From Micropruina sonneratiae (GTDB lineage: Bacteria > Actinomycetota > Actinomycetes > Propionibacteriales > Propionibacteriaceae), in contig NZ_JAPDHX010000002.1 of assembly GCF_025972045.1 (NCBI RefSeq), forward strand, positions 186,001-250,000: a stretch of DNA of 64,000 nucleotides. Direction: 5' to 3'. Below the pieces are notes generated by a model. It was not told the DNA's origin. It ran no database searches and saw nothing but the letters and a program-made list of their open reading frames with translations. The position numbers were made by a program, and so were the translations under genes. Shown here in pieces: positions 1-7,769 of the stretch; position 1 is the first letter of the stretch, and each line of letters starts with the position of its first letter.

Positions 1-22
1 CAGCGAGCACTCGATCGGTCAT
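1..22 (-). CDS. start of a gene that runs off the left edge
   Basis: An ATG at 20-22 on the minus strand opens a frame reading MTDRVLA before the window ends. An AGGA-type ribosome site lies about 8 nt upstream, and the start is 55 nt after the glgE stop on the same strand. It is therefore probably the next gene of the glycogen operon. In related organisms the neighbour of glgE is often the branching enzyme glgB, but seven residues cannot show that. Confidence 0.4.
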
Positions 23-77
23 CTGGCCATCCTGTCAGCAATGCGCAGGGGGCGACACCACCAGTGCGGCATGCCGG

Positions 78-2108
78 TCACCCGTTGTTGAGCACGTACA
101 GGATGTGCGCCGGGGTGCCCGGGCTGAGCCGCACGTAGTTGCGCGCCCCCCACGTGAAGGTGGCCGCGGTCAGCTCGTCGCGCACCTCGACGCTATCGCC
201 GCGCACGCCCAGCGCGTCGAGGTCGAGCCAGACGTCCGACTCGACGGTGTTGTCGGGGTCGAGACTGACCACCACCACAACCACGTCGTCGCCGTCGCGC
301 TTGCTGAAGGCCATCACCCCGTCGTGGCTGGCGTGATGGAAATGCAGCTGGCGGAGCTGCTGCAACGCCGGGTGTGTCTGGCGGATCGAGTTCAAGGTGC
401 CGAGCAGCAGGTTGAGGTTGGGCTGGGCGCTGTAGTCGCGCGGCCGGTACTCGTACTTCTCGGAGTCGAGGTACTCCTCGCGTCCGGCGGCCAGTGGCAG
501 GTGCTCGAACAGCTCGAAGCCGGAGTACACCCCCCAGGTCGGCGACAGCGTGGCGGCGAGGATCGCCCGGATGGCGAACTGGGCCGGGTTGCCCGACTGC
601 AGGTGGAACGGGTTGATGTCAGGGGTGTTCACGAAGAAGTTGGGCCGGTAGTACGGCGCCATCTCGGCCGACAGCTCGCGGGCGTACTCCTCGAGCTCGT
701 ACTTGGACGTCCGCCAGGTGAAGTAGGTGTACGACTGGTGATAGCCGACCTTGCCCAGCGCCGCCATCATCTGCGGCTTGGTGAACGCCTCGGCGAGGAA
801 CAGCACATCGGGATCGGTCCTGCGCAGCTGGGTGAGGATCCAGGCCCAGAACTGGACCGGCTTGGTGTGCGGGTTGTCGATGCGGAAGATCCGGACGCCG
901 TGGCTCATCCAGAGCTTGAACAGCCGCAGCACCTCGTTGTAGATGCCCTGCGGGTCGTTGTCGAAGTTGATCGGGTAGATGTCCTGGTACTTCTTCGGCG
1001 GGTTCTCCGCGTAGGCGATGGTGCCGTCCAGCCGGGTGGTGAACCATTCGGGGTGCTCGGTGACCCAGGGGTGGTCAGGGGACGCCTGCAGCGCGAAGTC
1101 GAGCGCGACCTCGACTCCGAGCTCGGTGGCGTGCGCGACGAACCGGTCGAAGGCGTCCCAGTCGCCGAGGTCGGCATGGATGGCGTCATGACCACCGGCG
1201 GCGCTGCCGATCGCCCACGGCGAGCCCGGATCGTCGTCGGTGGCGTCCAGGGTGTTGTTCTTGCCCTTCTTGTACGCGGCGCCGATGGGGTGGATCGGGG
1301 GCAGGTAGATGACGTCGAAGCCCATCGCCGCCGCTGCCTCGAGTCGTTCGTGGGAGGAGTCGAACGTGCCGGAGGTCCAGTGCCCGGTGGTCTCGTCGTA
1401 GTGGGCGCCCTGCGAGCGCGGGAAGAACTCGTACCAGGAGGAGAACAGGGCGCGCTTGCGGTCGACCCACAACGGGAAGTCGGCGGTGGGCGAGATCAGC
1501 TCGCGCGGCCCGAAGGTGTGCATCGCCTCGGCCAGTCCCTGCCCGTTGACGACCTCCAGCAGGTCGGCCGGCCTGCGCTGCGGGATCAGCAGTTGGGCCG
1601 TGGCGCGCAGGATGGACGCCTCGACCGGCTCGCCTGCAGCGTCGGCGATCACGGCGGTCTTCTCCATCAGGTCGCGGCCTTCCAGGCAGACCAGCTCGAC
1701 GTCCATCCCGGCGGCAAGTTTGGCTTCGGCGTTGTGGTGCCAGGTTCCCCACGGGTCGGACCAGCCCTCGACACGGAACGTCCAGGCGCCCTCGGCGTCC
1801 GGACGCACCCAGGCCTCCCAGCGGTCCAGCCCGGCCGGCTCGAGCTGGTGCATGTCGGTGCGGGTCTCGGTGCCGTCGGGCGCGGTCAGGATCACCGAGG
1901 CGTTGACGGCGTCATGACCCTCGCGGAACACGTTGGCCCGCACCGGGACCAGCTCGCCGACCGTGGCCTTGGCGGCGTACGCGCCGCCCTCGATCACCGG
2001 CCACACGTCGGCGACCGGGATGCGACCGAAGCCGAACGGGCCGGTCATCGTGGGGGACAGGTCGACTTCCAGGGGGGCGGCCTCGCCCGCGTGCGTCTGT
2101 TCGCTCAC
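78..2108 (-). CDS. glgE: alpha-1,4-glucan:maltose-1-phosphate maltosyltransferase
   Basis: Cytoplasmic GH13_3 enzyme that transfers maltose from maltose-1-phosphate to alpha-1,4-glucan ends, in the trehalose-to-glucan (GlgE) pathway. The N-terminal part is a beta-sandwich domain of unknown detail. The catalytic barrel carries FRIDNPHTKP with the nucleophile Asp near residue 411, and LFLAEAFTKP with the acid/base Glu near 440. The IDNPHTKP and PPIHPIG motifs separate GlgE from ordinary amylases. At about 676 residues it has family length. I start at GTG 2108 rather than the in-frame TTG three codons earlier, because a TAGGTT -10 box sits exactly 7 nt upstream of the GTG, which suggests a leaderless transcript. 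It lies 122 nt after glgX on the same strand and probably has its own promoter in that gap. Confidence 0.93.
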   Translation of the reverse strand: MSEQTHAGEAAPLEVDLSPTMTGPFGFGRIPVADVWPVIEGGAYAAKATVGELVPVRANVFREGHDAVNASVILTAPDGTETRTDMHQLEPAGLDRWEAWVRPDAEGAWTFRVEGWSDPWGTWHHNAEAKLAAGMDVELVCLEGRDLMEKTAVIADAAGEPVEASILRATAQLLIPQRRPADLLEVVNGQGLAEAMHTFGPRELISPTADFPLWVDRKRALFSSWYEFFPRSQGAHYDETTGHWTSGTFDSSHERLEAAAAMGFDVIYLPPIHPIGAAYKKGKNNTLDATDDDPGSPWAIGSAAGGHDAIHADLGDWDAFDRFVAHATELGVEVALDFALQASPDHPWVTEHPEWFTTRLDGTIAYAENPPKKYQDIYPINFDNDPQGIYNEVLRLFKLWMSHGVRIFRIDNPHTKPVQFWAWILTQLRRTDPDVLFLAEAFTKPQMMAALGKVGYHQSYTYFTWRTSKYELEEYARELSAEMAPYYRPNFFVNTPDINPFHLQSGNPAQFAIRAILAATLSPTWGVYSGFELFEHLPLAAGREEYLDSEKYEYRPRDYSAQPNLNLLLGTLNSIRQTHPALQQLRQLHFHHASHDGVMAFSKRDGDDVVVVVVSLDPDNTVESDVWLDLDALGVRGDSVEVRDELTAATFTWGARNYVRLSPGTPAHILYVLNNG

Positions 2109-2115
2109 ATTCCCC

Positions 2116-2121
2116 AACCTA
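2116..2121 (-). promoter_or_regulatory. -10 box for glgE (leaderless)
   Basis: TAGGTT on the minus strand, 7 nt before GTG 2108. No Shine-Dalgarno sequence fits between the box and the start. Confidence 0.5.
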
Positions 2122-2230
2122 GCGGCTGGGACCGCCGCACGGGGAGGCCCCGGCCGCGCCCCACGAGCGATCGCCGGACATACTCGGCTCCGCGCGGGCG
2201 CGCCGGTCAGGCGTGGCCCGGGGCCGCTGG

Positions 2231-4576
2231 TCAGGACCGACCGGCAGCGGTGTCGTCGCCGGCGGCGCCGGCGTCGGGGGTGGTGGCGTCATCGGAGCCG
2301 TCGGCACCGGTTGCGTCGTCCTGCGACGATGAACCGTGGGCCGGTGCGTTGGCGGGACCGACCGTGACGGCAGGCTGGTCGACGCCCTCCGCAGGGGCGA
2401 CCGGCGCGTCGCCGGCGGGGTCGTCGTCGCCCTCGTCGGGGCTGGGCGGTGTCGCGGTGACCGGCTGCGGATGGTTGAGCACCGTCGCCCGCAGCAGCAC
2501 CACGGTTGCGCCGGGCACGGTGACCGTTGCTCCGCAACCCAGCGGCTTGTGCGGCAGCTCGCTGTCCAGCCCGGTGTGCGCCACGATGGTCCAGCCGGTC
2601 GACCAGGGCTGACCTGGCAGGGTGAGTTCGATCGGGTCGGGGCCGCCGTGGACGAAGATCAGGAACGCGTCCTCGCAGTCCGAGACGTACTGGCCCAGGG
2701 TGCGCCGTCCGCCGTCGTGCCAGTTGTCGAGGGTCATCTCGGTGCCGTGCTCGGAGAACCACGCCACCTCGGAGCGGCCAAGGTCGAGCCCCTTGTCGTC
2801 GCGCAGTTCGCGGTGGGTGCGGAACTCGGGATTGCGCAGCACCGGGTGTTCCGCCCGCAGCTTCAGCAGGGTGCGGGTCAGCTCGGTCTGCGCGGACCAC
2901 TCCTCGGCGGTGTGCCAGTCCACCCACGACACCGGCGAATCCTGGCAGTAGGCGTTGTTGTTGCCCTGCTGGGTGCGGCCCATCTCGTCGCCGGCGGTGA
3001 TCATCGGGACGCCCGCGGACAGCAGCAGCATCGCCAGCATGTTGCGGGCCGTGCGTTGCCGGGCGGCATTGATGGCGGCGTCGTCGGTCTCGCCCTCGTA
3101 GCCGTGGTTCCACGATCGGTTGTCGTCGGTGCCGTCGCGGTTGCGCTCCGAGTTGGCTTCGTTGTGTTTGAGGTCGTAGGTGACCACGTCGCGCAGTGTG
3201 AAGCCGTCATGGGCGGTCACGAAGTTGATCGAACTGGTGGCGGGGCGTCCGTTGTGGTCGAAGGTGTCCGACGACCCCGACAGCCGGGTGGCCAGCTCCT
3301 GGACACCGTTGATCGCCCCCCGCCAGAAGTCACGGGTGTAGCCGCGGAAGTGGTCGTTCCATTCCGACCAACCCTTCCCCCAGCGTCCGACCTGATAGCC
3401 GTAGGGGCCCAGATCCCATGGCTCGGCGATCATCACCTTGGTGGACAGCACCTCGTCGGCGGCGATCGCGCGCTTGAACTCGTGGTCCTGGGTGACGTGG
3501 TGCGCCTGATCGCGGATCAGGGTGGTGCACAGGTCGAAGCGGAAACCGTCCACCCCCATCTCGGTCGCCCAGTACCGCAACGAGTCGAGCACCAGTTGCA
3601 GCACCCGGGGGTTGGAGGTGTCGACCGCGTTGCCGCAGCCGGTGACGTCGTAGTCGTTGCGGTTGTCGCTGGTGAGCCGGTAGTAGCCGCCGTGGTCGAT
3701 GCCCCGGAACGACATCGTCGGCCCCTCGTGGCCGCCCTCGCCGGTGTGGTTGTAGACCACGTCGAGGATGACCGCGATGCCCGCCTCGTGCAGCTTGCCG
3801 ACCATGTGTTTGAACTCGGTCACCTGACCGCCCAGCGTTCCGGACGTGGCGCTGGTATAGGGCGCGTGCGGGGCGAAGAAGCCCATGGTGTTGTAGCCCC
3901 AGTAGTTGACCAGGCCGCGGCCGACGATGAACGGCTCGGAGACGAAGTGCTGCAACGGCAGGAACTCCACCGCGTTGATGCCGGTGTCGACCAGATGCCT
4001 GATCACCGCGTCGTCGGCGAAGCCGGAGTAGGTGCCGCGCAGCCCCTCGGGCACCTCGGGGTGGCGCTGGGTGTACCCCTTGAGGTGGGTCTCGTAGATG
4101 ACCATCCTGTCCAGCGGCAGCGGCTCGGCCAACGGCGTGGGCGGCGGGCTCGGCGCCACCACGACGCTGAGCGGCACGGCGCCGAAGGAGTCGGTGGTGT
4201 CGGACTCGAAGTTGGACTCGGTGGTGTGGTCGCTGATCGGGCCGCGGTAGTCGACGAAGCCGGTGATCGCCCGGGCGTAGGGGTCGAGCAGCAGCTTGGC
4301 AGGATTGAACCGTTGGCCGTCCTCGGGCCGCCACTGGCCGTGCACCCGGTAGCCGTAGCGCTGACCGTCGCCGACGCCGGGTACGAAGACGCTCCAGATG
4401 CCCTCGGCCTCGTTCAGCTGCAGGTCGTAGTTGGTCTGGTGCTGTTCGTCGTCGACGAGCGCGAGTTCGACACGCTCGGCGCGCGGCGCCCACAGTGCGA
4501 ACTGGGTGCCGTCCTCGAACAGATGCGCACCGAGGGGAACGGACGTGGCCGGTGCGCTGGACCTGGTCTCGGACAT
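2231..4576 (-). CDS. glgX: glycogen debranching enzyme
   Basis: GH13 isoamylase-type enzyme that hydrolyses alpha-1,6 branch points of phosphorylase-limited glycogen in the cytoplasm. An N-terminal CBM48-like domain covers about residues 10-110. It is followed by the barrel with DVVYNHTGEG (region I), GFRFDLCTT with nucleophile Asp 348, MIAEPWDLGP with Glu 385, and FVTAHDGFTL with Asp 457. All catalytic residues are present. The last 70 or so residues form a Pro/Asp/Ala-rich, low-complexity acidic tail that is not part of the GlgX fold and makes the protein (781 aa) longer than the usual roughly 700. ATG 4576 has a GAAGG ribosome site about 7 nt upstream. With glgE downstream it suggests coordinated glycogen turnover. 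Confidence 0.93.
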   Translation of the reverse strand: MSETRSSAPATSVPLGAHLFEDGTQFALWAPRAERVELALVDDEQHQTNYDLQLNEAEGIWSVFVPGVGDGQRYGYRVHGQWRPEDGQRFNPAKLLLDPYARAITGFVDYRGPISDHTTESNFESDTTDSFGAVPLSVVVAPSPPPTPLAEPLPLDRMVIYETHLKGYTQRHPEVPEGLRGTYSGFADDAVIRHLVDTGINAVEFLPLQHFVSEPFIVGRGLVNYWGYNTMGFFAPHAPYTSATSGTLGGQVTEFKHMVGKLHEAGIAVILDVVYNHTGEGGHEGPTMSFRGIDHGGYYRLTSDNRNDYDVTGCGNAVDTSNPRVLQLVLDSLRYWATEMGVDGFRFDLCTTLIRDQAHHVTQDHEFKRAIAADEVLSTKVMIAEPWDLGPYGYQVGRWGKGWSEWNDHFRGYTRDFWRGAINGVQELATRLSGSSDTFDHNGRPATSSINFVTAHDGFTLRDVVTYDLKHNEANSERNRDGTDDNRSWNHGYEGETDDAAINAARQRTARNMLAMLLLSAGVPMITAGDEMGRTQQGNNNAYCQDSPVSWVDWHTAEEWSAQTELTRTLLKLRAEHPVLRNPEFRTHRELRDDKGLDLGRSEVAWFSEHGTEMTLDNWHDGGRRTLGQYVSDCEDAFLIFVHGGPDPIELTLPGQPWSTGWTIVAHTGLDSELPHKPLGCGATVTVPGATVVLLRATVLNHPQPVTATPPSPDEGDDDPAGDAPVAPAEGVDQPAVTVGPANAPAHGSSSQDDATGADGSDDATTPDAGAAGDDTAAGRS

Positions 4577-4660
4577 GTGCTGCCTTCGGCTGGACGACTC
4601 GAGCTCCGGCGGTGCTGGCCGCCGGGTGGCACCGGCTACGGCTAGCGGGTACCGGCTACA

Positions 4661-4666
4661 TATAGT
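4661..4666 (+). promoter_or_regulatory. probable -10 box for the cysteine desulfurase gene
   Basis: TATAGT inside the only AT-rich patch of the 218-bp divergent gap between glgX and the desulfurase gene. It would give a leader of about 120 nt that contains the 22-bp tandem repeat. The surrounding CTACATATAG is nearly symmetric, so it could also serve glgX. Confidence 0.4.
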
Positions 4667-4732
4667 GCCGTACGGATGTGACGAACAAGAATTCTGCGAC
4701 CGTCAATCGAGGTCTGGCACGGTGGAACAGGC

Positions 4733-4776
4733 GGCAACAGCCGCATTCGCAGGTGGCAACGGCCGCATTCGCAGGT
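4733..4776 (+). repeat. 22-bp tandem duplication in the desulfurase leader
   Basis: Two adjacent 22-bp units differ at one base (GGCAACAGCC versus GGCAACGGCC, each followed by GCATTCGCAGGT). They end 6 bp before the GGGAGG ribosome site of the next gene, so they lie in its presumed 5' leader. Confidence 0.8.
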
Positions 4777-4794
4777 GGCGTCGGGAGGTGAGCA

Positions 4795-5922
4795 GTGGCA
4801 GTGAGGGTGTACCTGGACCATGCCGCCGGCGCACCGGTGCTGGCCCAGGCGCGTGCGGCGATGGATGCCGTGTGGTCGGTTCCGGGCAATCCATCTTCGC
4901 TGCACACCGCAGGTCGGACGGCGCGTCGGCTGCTCGAGGAGAGCCGCGAGTCGCTGGCCGCCTGCCTCGGGGCGCATCCCACCGAGGTGGTCTTCACGTC
5001 GGGTGGGACCGAGGCCAACAACCTGGTGCTGCTCGGGGCGGCCCGCGCGCGCGAGGGCCGCGACCGGCTGGCGATCGGTGGCGCCGAGCATCCGTCGGTC
5101 GCCGGCGTGGTGGGACAGCTTCCGGGCCGGGTCGACGTTCTCGCAGTTGGTGGCGAGGGTCGGATCGTGCCCGGCGCCGAGGCGATGATCAGCTCGAGGA
5201 CCGCGCTGGCGTCCACCATGCTGGTGAACAACGAGACCGGGGTGGTGCAACCCTTGGAGGCCGTGCATGCCGCCGCCGAGGCGTCCGGGGCCTGGTTGCA
5301 CACCGACGCGGTGCAGGCCTTCGGTCACCTTCCGCTCGACTTCGCCGCCCTGGGCGTGGACGCGATGACCGTCACGGCGCACAAACTGGGCGGACCGGTC
5401 GGTATCGGGGCGCTGGTGGCCCGGCGCGATCGGGCGCTCGCCTCCATCGGGTTCGGCGGCGGACAGGAGCGTAAGCTCCGCTCCGGCACCGCGATGACGG
5501 CGCTCGCGGCCGGGTTCGCCGCCGCGGCCCGGGTGGCGGTGGGTGACCTGGCCGCCGAGTCGGGGCGGCTCGCGGCGCTGCGCTCGGCGCTCGCCTCGGG
5601 TATCGCGAGCAGCATCGACGCCGTGGTCGTGAACGGAACCGAGCCGGTCAGTCCCGCCATCCTGAACGTCACCTTCGACGGCTGTCGGGCCGACGACCTG
5701 CTCCTGATGCTGGACGCCGCGGGCATCGACTGTTCGACCGGTTCGGCGTGCACGGCCGGCGTCCACCAGCCCAGCGAGGTGCTGCTGGCGATGGGTCGCA
5801 GCGCCGCGGCGGCGTCCGGGTCGTTGAGGTTCTCGCTGGGACGAGGCACCGATGCCGCGGCGGTCGGACGGGTGCTGGCGGTGTTGCCGGACGCCGTGGC
5901 GAGGGCCAGGGCCGCGTACTGA
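4795..5922 (+). CDS. iscS: cysteine desulfurase (class V aminotransferase fold)
   Basis: PLP enzyme that removes sulfur from cysteine to give alanine and a protein persulfide. The sulfur goes to tRNA thiolation and possibly Fe-S assembly. Visible features are the N-terminal YLDHAAGAP, FTSGGTEANN for PLP-phosphate contacts, the Schiff-base lysine K197 in TAHKLGGPVG, and the persulfide-carrying C319 in STGSACTAGV. At 375 residues it has normal length. GTG 4795 is chosen because GGGAGG sits 6 nt upstream; the GTG two codons later is less well spaced. The gene belongs with mnmA downstream, as in many actinobacteria where this desulfurase feeds MnmA. Here the pair is split by the HNH gene. Whether it also serves other sulfur acceptors is not shown. 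Confidence 0.9.
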   Translation: MAVRVYLDHAAGAPVLAQARAAMDAVWSVPGNPSSLHTAGRTARRLLEESRESLAACLGAHPTEVVFTSGGTEANNLVLLGAARAREGRDRLAIGGAEHPSVAGVVGQLPGRVDVLAVGGEGRIVPGAEAMISSRTALASTMLVNNETGVVQPLEAVHAAAEASGAWLHTDAVQAFGHLPLDFAALGVDAMTVTAHKLGGPVGIGALVARRDRALASIGFGGGQERKLRSGTAMTALAAGFAAAARVAVGDLAAESGRLAALRSALASGIASSIDAVVVNGTEPVSPAILNVTFDGCRADDLLLMLDAAGIDCSTGSACTAGVHQPSEVLLAMGRSAAAASGSLRFSLGRGTDAAAVGRVLAVLPDAVARARAAY

Positions 5923-5926
5923 GCTC

Positions 5927-5969
5927 GTCTCGACGTGGTCGGGTCACTGTTGGTGAAGCTAGTCGAGAC
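5927..5969. repeat. 8-bp inverted repeat after the desulfurase gene
   Basis: GTCTCGAC (5927-5934) and GTCGAGAC (5962-5969) can pair across a 27-nt loop just after the stop codon. It may be a weak terminator or a remnant of mobile DNA. There is no T-tract. Confidence 0.35.
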
Positions 5970-6023
5970 TTGTGTCGTGGGTCGCCGGTGTCGCCTTACC
6001 GGCCTTGCCCCGGGTCCCCCGTT

Positions 6024-6054
6024 CGTCATCCCGGGCTTGCCCCGGGATCTCGTT
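6024..6054 (+). repeat. REP-like palindrome, left copy
   Basis: The 31-bp unit contains a perfect 8-bp stem, ATCCCGGG / CCCGGGAT (6028-6035 / 6041-6048), around CTTGC. It matches the complement of 7623-7653 at 30 of 31 positions, and its core recurs at 22209-22236. A partial half-copy (TTGCCCCGGGTC) lies just upstream at about 6005-6016. Confidence 0.85.
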
Positions 6055-6112
6055 GGTCGAGCCCATCGGGCCAGAGGGACTTGTCCGATTTGTCAAGAGG
6101 CGGACGGCAATC

Positions 6113-6151
6113 TGTGGATAACTAATAGCTGCTTGTGGTGCTTGTGGATAA
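6113..6151 (-). other. two perfect TTATCCACA (DnaA-type) boxes, same orientation
   Basis: TGTGGATAA occurs at 6113-6121 and again at 6143-6151, exactly 30 bp apart and both extended to TGTGGATAAC. The complement TTATCCACA is the consensus E. coli DnaA box; GC-rich actinobacteria more often use TTGTCCACA. The boxes lie 49-88 bp upstream of the HNH gene in an unusually AT-rich patch. I infer protein binding here, but do not claim a replication origin. Confidence 0.6.
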
Positions 6152-6187
6152 CTTTTTGGGCGTTCGAAAACTGTCAGGGGAGGTGTT

Positions 6188-6193
6188 TAGCGT
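6188..6193 (+). promoter_or_regulatory. -10 box for the HNH gene (leaderless)
   Basis: TAGCGT lies 7 nt before ATG 6201. A TGA in frame at 6195-6197 rules out a longer N-terminus. The GAGGT just before the ATG is too close to act as a normal ribosome site. Confidence 0.45.
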
Positions 6194-6200
6194 GTGAGGT

Positions 6201-7607
6201 ATGAAGAACTCGTTCGGGCATCACAGCGACCAGGATCTGGTCGCGGTGCTCGATGGTGTTCTGGACGCCCTGACCGATGAGCGGCTCCGGCTGGAGTCTC
6301 CGCAGCAGCGGTTGGGGTTGGCGGTGGCGGCGGTGCGGGTCGCTTCCCGGGTCGATGCGTGGGTGCAGCAGGTGCTGGCCGGTGTTGAGGCCGATGAGGT
6401 GGCGGTTCGGGTGCACGGCACGTCGACCACGACCTGGTTGGCGGATGCGGCCCGGCTCACCCCGCGCGAGGCACGCCGGCTGATCCGTGCCGGTGAAGGC
6501 CTGACAAAGTTCGGGTTGGTCGGTGAGGCGGCCCGCACCGGGGAGGTGTCGGCTACCCAGGCCGAAGCGATCACGAGTGTGCTGGCCGAACTGCCCGACG
6601 AGTTCGATTCCGCGCAGGTGGCGCAGGGTGAGGCGATGATGATCGCGTTCGCCCACACCCACAACAGTGCCGAGCTGCGCCGATTGACTCATCATCTGGT
6701 CGAGGTGCTGTCACCGGAGACGGTCGAGGCCCGGGAGGCCGGCCGGCTCGAAAGGGAAGCAAGGCTGGCCCACGCCCGCCGGTTCCTCACCCTCACCGAT
6801 GACGGGCACGGGTCGGTGCTGATCCGCGGCAGTCTCCCGGTGGTCGATGCCGACCCGTTTAGGAAACTCATCGACAGCTACGCCGCGCAGATCACACGCG
6901 GCCTCGAAGCAGCCGACCCGCTGCAAGCCACCCCGAGCGCAAGTCAGCGCCGAGCCGATGCGCTGTGCCGGCTCGTCGAGCGGCACCAGCAGGCGTCCCT
7001 CGCCCCCTGCCTGGGCGGGGACCGGCCCCGGCTGGTGGTCACCCTGTCCTACGACTCCCTGCTGCGACAGGCCCGCGACGCCCGCGCGGAGCGCGGCCCG
7101 AACAGGATCGGCGGTCCGGAAGCTGCGGGAACCGTCGCCGGAAGCGATGGTGGTGCAGTGGGCACGACCGGCACCGGGCAGGGCATCGCGCCCAGCGTGC
7201 TACGCAGGTTGCTGTGTGACGCCGACATCCTGCCCATCATCCTCGGCGGTCCCTCCGAGGTCCTCGACGTCGGCCGCACCCAGCGCCTCGTCACCGCGCC
7301 GATCCGGGCAGCCCTCAATCACCGCGACCAGGGCTGTGTGTTCCCCGGCTGCAACAACCCACCAGAAACCTGCCACGCCCACCACATCGTGCCGTGGTGG
7401 AACGGCGGCACCACCGCCCTGCACAATCTGGTGCTGCTGTGCCCCCACCACCACGCCATCATCGAACCCAGCCACAACCCCACCACCGACCGCTGGACCC
7501 TTACCTTGCGCCCCGACGGCATCAGCGAAATCCGGCCACCCCGCAGAGTCGACCCCCACCAGAAACCCCGCATCCACGCCCGCTTCCTCACCCGCAGACG
7601 CAACTGA
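6201..7607 (+). CDS. HNH endonuclease with DUF222 domain (13E12 repeat family)
   Basis: The roughly 300-residue N-terminal DUF222 region (Ala/Glu/Arg-rich helices) is followed by a flexible Gly-rich segment and a C-terminal HNH nuclease domain. The nuclease domain has a CxxxxC pair (C379, C384), CHAHHIVPWW from about 391, and LVLLCPHHHAIIE. These are the conserved metal-binding and catalytic residues of the family. The family is multicopy in many actinobacteria and is named after the M. tuberculosis REP13E12 repeats. Its biological role is not established, but mobility or homing is often suspected. The gene is intact, sits between the desulfurase gene and mnmA, and is bracketed by inverted 31-bp palindromes. 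ATG 6201 is the only sensible start. I am sure of the family, not of the function. Confidence 0.9.
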   Translation: MKNSFGHHSDQDLVAVLDGVLDALTDERLRLESPQQRLGLAVAAVRVASRVDAWVQQVLAGVEADEVAVRVHGTSTTTWLADAARLTPREARRLIRAGEGLTKFGLVGEAARTGEVSATQAEAITSVLAELPDEFDSAQVAQGEAMMIAFAHTHNSAELRRLTHHLVEVLSPETVEAREAGRLEREARLAHARRFLTLTDDGHGSVLIRGSLPVVDADPFRKLIDSYAAQITRGLEAADPLQATPSASQRRADALCRLVERHQQASLAPCLGGDRPRLVVTLSYDSLLRQARDARAERGPNRIGGPEAAGTVAGSDGGAVGTTGTGQGIAPSVLRRLLCDADILPIILGGPSEVLDVGRTQRLVTAPIRAALNHRDQGCVFPGCNNPPETCHAHHIVPWWNGGTTALHNLVLLCPHHHAIIEPSHNPTTDRWTLTLRPDGISEIRPPRRVDPHQKPRIHARFLTRRRN

Positions 7608-7622
7608 CAGACACCCCGCTTG

Positions 7623-7653
7623 AACGAGATCCCGGGGCAAGCCCGGGACGACG
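7623..7653 (-). repeat. REP-like palindrome, right copy (inverted)
   Basis: Inverted partner of 6024-6054 with one mismatch in 31 bp. It starts 16 bp after the HNH stop codon. The two copies bracket a 1.63-kb segment whose only gene is the HNH gene. Confidence 0.85.
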
Positions 7654-7757
7654 AGGACCGCCGACGACCGAGGGTCCGAGTCCGCCCGCGCGCGGGGTCT
7701 TGAGCTCGTTCGACCGGTTGCGACACGGCCGGGTTCGGTTCAGCGCGGGTGGGTCGA

Positions 7758-7763
7758 TAAACT
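7758..7763 (+). promoter_or_regulatory. -10 box for mnmA (leaderless)
   Basis: TAAACT lies 6 nt before GTG 7770, with no Shine-Dalgarno sequence. mnmA therefore appears to have its own promoter downstream of the HNH unit. Confidence 0.5.
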
Positions 7764-7769
7764 CAGTCG

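Noticed and set aside
105-4645. Long plus-strand frames opposite glgE and glgX
   Set aside because: The minus-strand genes carry all catalytic motifs; the plus-strand products are low-complexity shadows.
6113-6151. The two DnaA-type boxes as a replication origin
   Set aside because: No dnaA, dnaN or gyrase genes are near, there are only two boxes and no long AT-rich unwinding element.
5920-7709. TGAGCTCGT on both sides of the HNH unit as a 9-bp target duplication
   Set aside because: The copies are about 96 and 48 bp away from the inverted palindromes, so they do not abut the proposed ends, and short GC-rich 9-mers recur by chance. Noted in the main finding only.
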